DNA of 64,000 bases from DATJPR01 sp963752915 (GTDB taxonomy: Bacteria > Bacteroidota > Ignavibacteria > UBA10030 > UBA6906), in assembly GCA_963752915.1 (NCBI GenBank), contig CAVVZZ010000003.1, positions 108,930 through 172,929 of the forward strand. Direction: 5' to 3'. The notes beneath the pieces are model-generated. The model saw only the letters and a list, made by a program, of their open reading frames with translations. It was not told the DNA's origin and did not search any database. The translations under genes were made by a program, and so were the position numbers. Below are positions 54,943-64,000 of the stretch, in pieces (within the stretch, counting starts at the first letter, position 1; each line of letters opens with the position of its first letter).

Positions 54943-56235
54943 ATGATCCGCCGCACCCTGGGTGTCGCAGCAGCGGCGTTGCTGGTCAGCCTGCCATTGC
55001 TTGCGCAGGACGAAAACCCCGACAAGACGGATATCGGCGCAGAACCGGCATTCGTTGTTGAAGCCCTCACCTTTGCCTCCCGCGATTCAGGAAAGACCCG
55101 CATCGACATTTTTCTCCAGGTCGGGTTCGAGGGCCTCTCGTTCGTCAAGGAAGGGGATGCCTACGGCGCATCCTATGAAGTGACGGCGACGCTTCTTGAC
55201 TCGGCGAGTGCGACCGTCTCCGAGCAGTCCTGGACCGAAAAGATCACCGGCCTGACGTTCGATCAAACCGTCGCGGGGGGCGCCTCCAAGATCTCCCAGA
55301 AGTCCTTCACCGCCGCTCCGGGAAAATACAGTCTTTCCATCCTCGTCCGCGACAGCGATACGAAGAAGAACAGGAAGATCCAGCGGAGCTTTGTTGTGCC
55401 GTCGTATTTCAAGCCGGGCATCTGCCTCAGCAGCATCATGCTCCTCAGCAAGCTGTTCGAGCAGGGGGGAGTCAAGCACATCGTCCCGAGCGTCAGCGCC
55501 AATATGGGTCTGGTCGCCGATGCCTTTCACATATTCTACGAGATCTACAATCACGGGAAGCCGGACAGCATCCGCCTTACCGCGTCCGTGCTCGATACGA
55601 AAGACCGCGAGATGCTTAAAGTGGACACGCTGGTCTACGCCGATTCGGGTCGGAGCGAGATGTTCATGAGGATCGCAAACTCGACGCTAGTCGTCGGCGA
55701 TTACAAGCTCGTGGTGGTCGCGTCCAATCTCCATGAATCCGCCGTCCTTTCCGAGGTGGCGCGCGCGTTTGTGGTGCGGTGGCGCGGGATGCCGATGAGC
55801 ACCAGCAGCCTTGACCTCGCCATCGAAGAATTGAAGTATATCGCCCGGGACGTGGAATACGACTCGCTGAGAGAAGCAAAATCGACAGAGGACAAACAGC
55901 GGCTGTTCCTCGCGTTCTGGAAGAAACGTGATCCGAATCCGAATACGCCGCGCAATGAGAAGATGGAGGAGTATTACAGCCGGATCGACTTCGCCAACAA
56001 GCACTTCTCGCATTACCGGGCAGGATGGAAGTCGGATATGGGCCTGGTGTATGTCATCCTTGGTCCTCCCAGCTATGTGGACCGGCACCCCTTCGATATG
56101 GATTCAAAGCCGTACGAAGTCTGGTCGTACTACGATATCAATCAAACGTTTGTCTTCGTCGATGAAACGGGTTTTGGGGACTACCGACTTGTCACTCCGA
56201 TTTCGGACGTCTACCGATACACCCAGTGGAAGTAG
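54943..56235 (+). CDS. GWxTD domain-containing exported protein
   Basis: 430 residues: signal peptide (AAAALLVSLPLLAQD), two beta-sandwich-like domains (about 30-300), and the C-terminal GWxTD domain, here FSHYRAGWKSDMGLVYVILGPPSYVDRHPF, which gives the family its name. The family is restricted largely to FCB-lineage bacteria and has no known function. The following gene encodes a BamA/TamA-type outer-membrane protein, so an envelope role is likely. Confidence 0.9.
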   Translation: MIRRTLGVAAAALLVSLPLLAQDENPDKTDIGAEPAFVVEALTFASRDSGKTRIDIFLQVGFEGLSFVKEGDAYGASYEVTATLLDSASATVSEQSWTEKITGLTFDQTVAGGASKISQKSFTAAPGKYSLSILVRDSDTKKNRKIQRSFVVPSYFKPGICLSSIMLLSKLFEQGGVKHIVPSVSANMGLVADAFHIFYEIYNHGKPDSIRLTASVLDTKDREMLKVDTLVYADSGRSEMFMRIANSTLVVGDYKLVVVASNLHESAVLSEVARAFVVRWRGMPMSTSSLDLAIEELKYIARDVEYDSLREAKSTEDKQRLFLAFWKKRDPNPNTPRNEKMEEYYSRIDFANKHFSHYRAGWKSDMGLVYVILGPPSYVDRHPFDMDSKPYEVWSYYDINQTFVFVDETGFGDYRLVTPISDVYRYTQWK

Positions 56236-56272
56236 GCTTGAAAAGCGCCGACCCCACAGGTCTCACCGCATC

Positions 56273-58069
56273 GTGAACTCGACTGCGGACGGTTCGGGGA
56301 TTCGCCCGCGCAAACCCGGACTTCCCATCGCCTGGTCCGTGCTGCTCGCTGTCGCGGTCCTGGTACTTCCTGCAGCCGGATCGCCCCTGAAGCTCCGCAC
56401 ACTGACGCTCGACGGCAATCATTCCATGTCATCGCGTGAAATCCTTTCATCGTTCGCTACTCACGTCGGCGGAACGTATGCCCCATCCCAATTGCGGTCG
56501 GATATGGCCGACCTCGAGGAAGCGTACAATGAAAAAGGCTATCTGGCGGCGACGGTGAGGCTGGCCGACAGTTCGATTTCCGCGGACAGCACTGCTGTCG
56601 ATATCCGCCTTGAAATTCAGGAAGGCAGAAGAAGCATCATCGGCGCCATCTCGGTCCGGGGGGTGTCGCTGATTCCCGGGCAGGTGGCCGACGAGTTCTC
56701 GTCGCGCGAAGGCGACCCCCTATCGCCGGCCGCTCTCGAACGCGATATCGACGCGCTGCTGGCGCGGTATGAGAGGATTGCCCACCCGTTCGCCCGGTGT
56801 TCCGTGGAGTCCCTCCGGGCTCGACCGGGAGAGGAAGTCGACACCCTTGACATCGGCATCGTCGTCGATGAAGGTCCGAAGGTCACTATCGACGAAATGC
56901 GGGTGGAAGGCAACAAAGAGACGAGCCCCAGCGTTATCCTTCGGGAGTCGAGGATCGCCGCCGGGGATCCGTACGATCCGGTAAAGGTCGAGGCACTCAG
57001 GAGAAATCTCCTGAAACTTAGTATCTTTTCGTCCGTCGAGGAGCCGATCCTTTATCGGCGCGATCAACATGATGGGCTGCTGATCAGGGTGCAGGAAGGC
57101 TCGACCAACAGCTTTGACGGGATCATCGGGTACATCCCCGCGAGCGCGGGACAGTCCGGGTACGTGACCGGACTCGCCTCCGTGTCGATGCGGAACCTTT
57201 TCGGGACGGGGAGAAAACTTCAACTGCGTTGGCAAAAGGAGGACCTCCGTTCGGAAGAGATCCAGGCCCGGTACATGGAGCCCTGGGTCATGAACCTCCC
57301 GTTCAATCTCGAAGGCGGCTTTCTCCAGAGGCAGCAGGATTCGAGCTATGTCCAGCGCACGCTCGACCTGCGGGTCGAAGCGATGCCGGCGGAGAACCTC
57401 ACGGCTGGGCTGTCCATGAGTTCTCAGCAAGTGATCCCATCGTCCGATTCCACGTACCAGAGCCCGATCCCGAGCAGCTCGACGCTCTCCTTCGGGGCAG
57501 ACCTGCAATACGATACAAGGAGCGACCCTGTCAACCCTCTCTCCGGGGCGCGCTATGGGATCACCTATGCGTTTGGGAGAAAGCGCGCAACCGCGTCCGT
57601 GGTATCGGGTCTCGGAGGCGGATCGTCAACCATCCAACGGCTGACGCTCGACGTGAATCTCTATCTCCAGATCATCCGCCGCCAGGTGCTTGCGTTCGGG
57701 CTGCATGGCTATGATGTTCGCGGGGGAAACATCGGGGAAAGCGACATGTTCCGGTTCGGCGGCGCCACAACCCTCCGCGGCTATCGCGAGAATCAGTTCC
57801 TCGGGGCCGAGGTCGCGTGGACGAACACGGAATATCGTTTCATTCTTGAGCGGCGGTCGTACTTGTTTCTGTTCTTCGATACGGGGTACTACTCGAGGCC
57901 GGCCGACGAAGTGCAGTCGGTCCCTTCCGCAGAAGCCCTGAAATACGGGTACGGGCTCGGGATCCGGGTGGACACCGCCCTGGGAAATATCGGAGTGAGT
58001 TTTGCCCTCGGGCAGGGAGATTCCTTCAGCACAGCGAAAATCCACGTCAACATTCTGAATGAATTCTGA
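56273..58069 (+). CDS. BamA/TamA family outer-membrane protein (POTRA plus beta-barrel)
   Basis: 598 residues: signal-like segment (LPIAWSVLLAVAVLVLPAAG), about three POTRA repeats (LKLRTLTLDGNHSMSSREILS; RSIIGAISVRGV; VTIDEMRVEGNKETSPSVIL) and a C-terminal surface-antigen barrel ending in the aromatic Phe signature (HVNILNEF). FRFGGATTLRGYRENQFLG is the conserved RGY barrel lid motif. Shorter than BamA (about 800 residues), so TamA-like or a specialised Omp85 protein. GTG 56273 is the first start after the GWxTD stop; the last 11 nt overlap rnhB. Confidence 0.9.
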   Translation: MNSTADGSGIRPRKPGLPIAWSVLLAVAVLVLPAAGSPLKLRTLTLDGNHSMSSREILSSFATHVGGTYAPSQLRSDMADLEEAYNEKGYLAATVRLADSSISADSTAVDIRLEIQEGRRSIIGAISVRGVSLIPGQVADEFSSREGDPLSPAALERDIDALLARYERIAHPFARCSVESLRARPGEEVDTLDIGIVVDEGPKVTIDEMRVEGNKETSPSVILRESRIAAGDPYDPVKVEALRRNLLKLSIFSSVEEPILYRRDQHDGLLIRVQEGSTNSFDGIIGYIPASAGQSGYVTGLASVSMRNLFGTGRKLQLRWQKEDLRSEEIQARYMEPWVMNLPFNLEGGFLQRQQDSSYVQRTLDLRVEAMPAENLTAGLSMSSQQVIPSSDSTYQSPIPSSSTLSFGADLQYDTRSDPVNPLSGARYGITYAFGRKRATASVVSGLGGGSSTIQRLTLDVNLYLQIIRRQVLAFGLHGYDVRGGNIGESDMFRFGGATTLRGYRENQFLGAEVAWTNTEYRFILERRSYLFLFFDTGYYSRPADEVQSVPSAEALKYGYGLGIRVDTALGNIGVSFALGQGDSFSTAKIHVNILNEF

Positions 58070-58670
58070 ATTTGAGCGACACCTGCATGCCCTTGGATGC
58101 GAACGCGTTGCCGGCGTCGATGAAGCCGGACGGGGCCCCCTTGCGGGTCCGGTAGTCGCAGCGGCCGCCGTGTTTCTGCCGGGAACGGAGATCCCCGGGG
58201 TCGACGATTCCAAAAAACTTTCGCCGGCGCGGCGGGAAGAACTCTACGCGGCGATCACGCGCGACGCCGTCGGCTACGGGATCGGTGTGGTCGATCACGA
58301 AAGGATCGACAGTGTCAACATCCTCAATGCGACGTTCGAGGCAATGCACCGGGCACTCGCAGCGCTCCCGTTCCATCCGGATCATGTGTTGATCGACGGC
58401 AACCGGTTCCGGTCAACCGAATACATCTTCACGACGATTGTTGACGGCGATGCCCTGTGCTTCTCGATTGCCGCGGCCTCCATTCTCGCCAAAGTGTGGC
58501 GCGACCGTCTCATGATCGAGTATGACCGTGTCTACCCGGGGTACGGCTTCGCGCGACACAAAGGGTACGGTACCCCGCAGCATTTGCGTGCGCTCAGCGA
58601 CCTGGGCGCATGCCCCATTCACCGGCGATCATTTCTCCGTTCCGTCCGGCTTCAAGAAGAAGGACCCTGA
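58059..58670 (+). CDS. rnhB: Ribonuclease HII
   Basis: Degrades RNA in RNA-DNA hybrids and removes misincorporated ribonucleotides. The 203 residues contain the catalytic pair in RVAGVDEAGRGPLAGPVV, DDSKKLSPARREEL, LIDGNRF and the C-terminal SIAAASILAKVWRDRLM and YGFARHKGYGTPQHL, all diagnostic. The start codon lies within the end of the BamA-like gene. Confidence 0.97.
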   Translation: MNSEFERHLHALGCERVAGVDEAGRGPLAGPVVAAAAVFLPGTEIPGVDDSKKLSPARREELYAAITRDAVGYGIGVVDHERIDSVNILNATFEAMHRALAALPFHPDHVLIDGNRFRSTEYIFTTIVDGDALCFSIAAASILAKVWRDRLMIEYDRVYPGYGFARHKGYGTPQHLRALSDLGACPIHRRSFLRSVRLQEEGP

Positions 58671-58725
58671 AGATCGACAAACCCGCCGATGCTCCAGAAC
58701 CTCCCGCACGACCAGAGGAGGGCCC

Positions 58726-59110
58726 ATGGACAGGCGCGAACACAAACCGATGAACCACAATACGCTCATCGGCATCATCGGTGAAGAGATTGCAGCGCAT
58801 TATCTCGAGCTCCGGGGAATGCGCATCATAGCACGGAACCTGGACACGTCCGGAGGAGAGATCGATATCGTACTGGATGACGGGGGAGAGCTGGTCTTCT
58901 GTGAAGTGAAGACGCAGGGAAAACCTCTACTTCGGTCCTCCCGAATGTGCGATCACCGTGCCCAAGCAGCGGCGGATGCGGAGGTCGGCCCGCGCGTACC
59001 TGGCCGAGAGGGACATCGATGATCAGGTTTGCCGGTTCGATGTCGTAGCAGTTCTTCTTACCAAAGGACAACCCGAAATCACACACTTCAAGGATGCGAT
59101 CAATTTCTAG
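58726..59110 (+). pseudogene. yraN: UPF0102/YraN family protein, interrupted by a +1 frameshift
   Basis: Small Holliday-junction-resolvase-fold protein of unknown function. The first part (58726 to about 58919) reads LIGIIGEEIAAHYLELRGMRII, then GEIDIVLDDGGELVFCEVKT. Dropping one A from AAAA at 58920-58923 restores the family sequence NLYFGPPECAITVPKQRRM, through RFDVVAVLL to the stop at 59110. Read as given, the frame would end at 59022 with an unrelated tail. AGAGGAG at 58714-58720 fixes ATG 58726. Placement after rnhB is a common arrangement. A sequencing indel is the simplest explanation. Confidence 0.8.
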
Positions 59111-59121
59111 AGGGTGCAGGA

Positions 59122-60975
59122 ATGAACGCGTTACCTCTTATCCTGACGGCGTTATGCGTGATGGTGATTGCCTACCGCTATTACAGTGCGTTTATCGCAG
59201 CCAAGGTCGTCACGCTTGATGATCTTCGCGTGACGCCGGCCCATCGACTCCGCGACAGGCAGAACTTTGAGCCGACCAACAAATGGGTTCTCTTCGGGCA
59301 CCATTTTGCGGCGATCGCCGGGGCAGGCCCGCTGATCGGACCGGTGCTCGCGGCACAGTTCGGTTTTCTCCCCGGCTTCCTGTGGCTCGTCATCGGCGTG
59401 GTCTTCGCCGGGGCGGTGCATGATTTCACCATCCTCGTCGCGTCGATCCGGCGCAACGGACGATCCCTTGCGGATATCGCGCGCAATGAGATCAGTCCGC
59501 TCGCCGGCCTGATCGGCTCGATCGCCATCCTCATCATCCTTGTCATCGCTCTGGCAGGTCTCGGCCTCGCCGTCGTGAACGCTCTCTATGAAAGCTCCTG
59601 GGGGACGTTCACCATCGCGATGACGATCCCGGTCGCCTTGCTTGTCGGGCTCTGGATGTACCGCATCCGGCCGGGGAAAATCATCGAAGCAAGCGTCATC
59701 GGCGTCGTCCTTATCGTAGCGGCGGTCCTCCTCGGAAGCCTGATACCGGGTTCTCCCTTCGCAGGATGGTTCACCCTCTCGCGCGAAGGGATCATCATCG
59801 CGATGGCGGTCTACGGTTTTATCGCCTCCGTCCTCCCGGTCTGGCTTCTCCTTGTCCCGAGAGACTATCTCAGTTCGTACATGAAGCTGGGAACGATCTT
59901 CCTTCTCGTCGTAGGCGTCATCATTGTTCATCCGGATCTGAAAATGCCGGCGATAACGGCCTACGTCAACGGCGGAGGGCCGATCTTCAGCGGCAAGGTA
60001 TTCCCGTATTTGTTCGTTACCATCGCCTGTGGAGCGATCTCGGGATTTCATGCGCTGGTTTCCTCGGGGACCACGCCGAAGATGATTGATAAAGAGACCG
60101 ACGCGAGGTTCATCGGGTACGGTGCGATGCTCATGGAAGGGCTTGTCGGAGTGATCGCCTTGATCGCCGCCTGCGCGTTGCACCCCGGAGACTATTTCGC
60201 GATCAACCTGGCCCCCGCGAAATTCGCCGCCCTCGGTATGACGCCGGTGAATCTCGCCGAGCTCTCGAGGGAAGTCGGCGAAACCGTCGCCGGTCGACCG
60301 GGAGGCGCGGTGTCGCTCGCCGTCGGGTTCGCGCAGATCTTCAACGGCATTCCCGGGCTCACACGACTGATGGCATTCTGGTACCATTTTGCCATCATGT
60401 TCGAAGCCCTCTTCATTCTTACGACGATCGACGCGGGCACGCGTGTTTCACGATTTGTCGTCCAGGAGTTCGGCGGACGGGTCTGGAAGCGCTTCGAAAA
60501 CCCGAATTGGCTTCCGGGGAATATCATCGCGACGACGCTGGTCGTCTTCTCGTGGGCGTACTTCATCTGGACCGGCAGCATCAGCACGATCTGGCCGATG
60601 TTCGGCACCGCAAATCAGCTTCTGGCCGCTGTCGCGCTCGCTGTCGGGACCAGCGCAATCATCAACGCCGGGAAGGGCCGGTATGCATGGGTGACGTTTG
60701 TCCCGATGCTGTTCGTGGCCGCGACAACGCTCTCTGCCGGCTGGCTCAACATCACGGACAATTTCATTCCCCTCATGAGCGTGGCAGGAAAGGGGTTCGA
60801 AGGGGCGGTGAACATCGCGATGACTGTCATCATCATGGTCTGTGCAGTCATCGTCCTGATTGAAGCCGCGAGGCGATGGTACAGGGTGCTGGTGAAGGGA
60901 GAATATGTCGTGCACGGCAACGTGGTTGCGGCGAGCGACGGAAAATTCGATCCACCGAGCTATGGTTGCTGTTGA
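59122..60975 (+). CDS. cstA: Carbon starvation protein A (peptide/pyruvate transporter family)
   Basis: 617-residue inner-membrane transporter with 16 or more helices, related to E. coli CstA and BtsT. The N-terminal NKWVLFGHHFAAIAGAGPLIGPVLAAQFGFLPGFLW block and GFHALVSSGTTPKMI are family signatures. Members import peptides or pyruvate. The C-terminus ends YGCC. ATG 59122 matches the family start; 12 nt separate it from the yraN stop. Confidence 0.95.
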   Translation: MNALPLILTALCVMVIAYRYYSAFIAAKVVTLDDLRVTPAHRLRDRQNFEPTNKWVLFGHHFAAIAGAGPLIGPVLAAQFGFLPGFLWLVIGVVFAGAVHDFTILVASIRRNGRSLADIARNEISPLAGLIGSIAILIILVIALAGLGLAVVNALYESSWGTFTIAMTIPVALLVGLWMYRIRPGKIIEASVIGVVLIVAAVLLGSLIPGSPFAGWFTLSREGIIIAMAVYGFIASVLPVWLLLVPRDYLSSYMKLGTIFLLVVGVIIVHPDLKMPAITAYVNGGGPIFSGKVFPYLFVTIACGAISGFHALVSSGTTPKMIDKETDARFIGYGAMLMEGLVGVIALIAACALHPGDYFAINLAPAKFAALGMTPVNLAELSREVGETVAGRPGGAVSLAVGFAQIFNGIPGLTRLMAFWYHFAIMFEALFILTTIDAGTRVSRFVVQEFGGRVWKRFENPNWLPGNIIATTLVVFSWAYFIWTGSISTIWPMFGTANQLLAAVALAVGTSAIINAGKGRYAWVTFVPMLFVAATTLSAGWLNITDNFIPLMSVAGKGFEGAVNIAMTVIIMVCAVIVLIEAARRWYRVLVKGEYVVHGNVVAASDGKFDPPSYGCC

Positions 60976-60997
60976 TCGGCGAAGGTCAGGCGGAGAG

Positions 60998-61123
60998 TAG
61001 GACGTAAGACGTAGGACGTATGAAGAAAGATGTTGTCCATGCTGATGAGAGTATCCGTAACGGCGCCTGGCGCGAGCTTTCTTCCTACGTCTTTCTTCCT
61101 ACTTCCTACGTCCTACTTCATAC
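60998..61123. repeat. Two inverted blocks of degenerate 7-bp tandem repeats
   Basis: The left block (60998-61032) runs TAGGACG, TAAGACG, TAGGACG, TATGAAG, AAAGATG. The right block (61082-61123) runs TTCCTAC, GTCTTTC, TTCCTAC, TTCCTAC, GTCCTAC, TTCATAC, the same unit on the opposite strand. About 50 bp separate them. The transcript could form an imperfect long stem between the cstA stop and the next gene. Confidence 0.7.
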
Positions 61124-61351
61124 TCATTGCCCTATTTCGTTCTGTCGTCGTGCGATGCAGCCCGCGTTCTTGTTGTTATACTTCCTGAGAAGCGTGCAGA
61201 ACACCGCCGCCTCTCGCCGGCACGCGCCGCTCGCCTCTGTCGGCGCAAACGTTGCATGTGGGCAGGAATAGTCGCAGTATTGCGGCAGCGATTCTGACGT
61301 CGTGTGGTTCTGCTTTGAGGATGTCGAGGTGGTTGGACGGAGGGTTTTCAT
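61124..61351 (-). CDS. Possible small Cys-rich protein (75 aa)
   Basis: A 75-residue leftward frame with a non-random Cys pattern in its second half: YCDYSCPHATFAP, then GACRREAAVFCTLL and KNAGC. The layout C-P-x-A-x-F, C-R-R-x-x-A-V-x-C, K-N-A-x-C resembles small metal-binding proteins I have the impression of seeing in related genomes, but I cannot verify homology. Its stop abuts the heptamer repeat block. The N-terminal 25 residues look unconserved and no clear ribosome-binding site is present. Confidence 0.4.
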   Translation of the reverse strand: MKTLRPTTSTSSKQNHTTSESLPQYCDYSCPHATFAPTEASGACRREAAVFCTLLRKYNNKNAGCIARRQNEIGQ

Positions 61352-61360
61352 TCCCGGAAT

Positions 61361-61389
61361 CTCTTTGATTCTTCGGGAAGATTCAAGAG
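61361..61389 (+). terminator. Hairpin with T-rich tail between cstA and carB
   Basis: CTCTTTGATTCTT (61361-61373) pairs with AAGATTCAAGAG (61378-61389) across a CGGG loop, with one mismatch and one bulge. A pyrimidine-rich, T-rich tract follows (61394-61405). It may end transcripts from upstream or attenuate carB. The 495-bp interval 60976-61470 otherwise holds only the heptamer repeats and the small leftward frame. Confidence 0.4.
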
Positions 61390-61470
61390 GCGCATTTCTT
61401 TTTCTTCTCCCTCCTTCTTTGTATATTTAAGGTTGAATATTTTTCCCCACTCATCGGATCAACACGCAGC

Positions 61471-64000
<2,530 letters not shown>

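Noticed and set aside
55928..56272. Extension of the BamA-like protein back to 55928
   Set aside because: This stretch is the out-of-frame shadow of the GWxTD gene, Ser/Arg-rich and without domain features; GTG 56273 gives a plausible signal segment.
61020..61271. Rightward 83-codon frame between cstA and carB
   Set aside because: It is largely made of the heptamer repeats (SYVFLPTSYVLL-type stretch) and has no ribosome-binding site or motif.

Overview
The window looks like a chromosomal segment of a fairly GC-rich, Gram-negative member of the Bacteroidota/Chlorobi/Ignavibacteria (FCB) lineage. The evidence is an extracellular enzyme with a C-terminal Por/T9SS-type sorting domain, a GWxTD-domain protein, lipid A genes (lpxB, lpxK), a BamA/TamA-type outer-membrane protein, and short intergenic regions with many start/stop overlaps. 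Nearly all genes are housekeeping genes. I see no phage, IS element, CRISPR array, rRNA or tRNA gene.

Layout: 0-9 kb holds a rhomboid protease, ispG, a YmdB-type phosphoesterase, folD, pruA, a frameshifted sucC, gatB and tpiA. 9-20.6 kb holds a membrane-anchored GH2-like protein lacking both catalytic glutamates, smc, a HAD phosphatase, an isoprenylcysteine-methyltransferase-like membrane protein, lpxB, a TPR lipoprotein, lpxK and a class I amidotransferase. 20.6-30 kb holds ppdK (with a histone-H1-like basic tail), queA, an APC permease with a large C-terminal domain, ispD, plsY, gpsA and an aldo/keto reductase. 30-39.4 kb holds a secreted GH74 xyloglucanase, a K+-independent proton-pumping pyrophosphatase, two more APC permeases and dedA. 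39.5-46.3 kb holds recG, then a compact four-gene unit (two D-Ala-D-Ala-ligase-like ATP-grasp enzymes, a damaged GNAT acetyltransferase and lysine 2,3-aminomutase), then a receiver-only response regulator. 46.5-59.1 kb holds dnaG, a GT9 heptosyltransferase, a DUF3108 protein, a deoxyhypusine-synthase-like protein, a CPBP protease, cdsA, rimO, a GWxTD protein, a BamA/TamA-like protein, rnhB and a frameshifted yraN. 59.1-64 kb holds cstA, a possible small Cys-rich protein and carB, which runs off the end.

Themes: isoprenoid (ispG, ispD), phospholipid (plsY, gpsA, cdsA) and lipid A/LPS synthesis; envelope assembly; amino-acid uptake and catabolism (three APC permeases, pruA, cstA); and pyrophosphate-linked energy metabolism (ppdK, hppA).

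The best candidate for an undescribed system is the ATP-grasp/ATP-grasp/GNAT/lysine-2,3-aminomutase unit at 41.9-45.9 kb. It has its own sigma70-like promoter and could make a beta-lysine-containing, possibly acylated, small peptide or compatible solute. Other notable items are a family of degenerate 7-bp tandem repeats at three loci, one of them in frame inside the GH74 gene; the GH2-like pseudoenzyme fused to a membrane domain; and three genes (sucC, the GNAT gene, yraN) each carrying one extra base at or next to a G or A homopolymer, which looks more like sequencing indels than biology.
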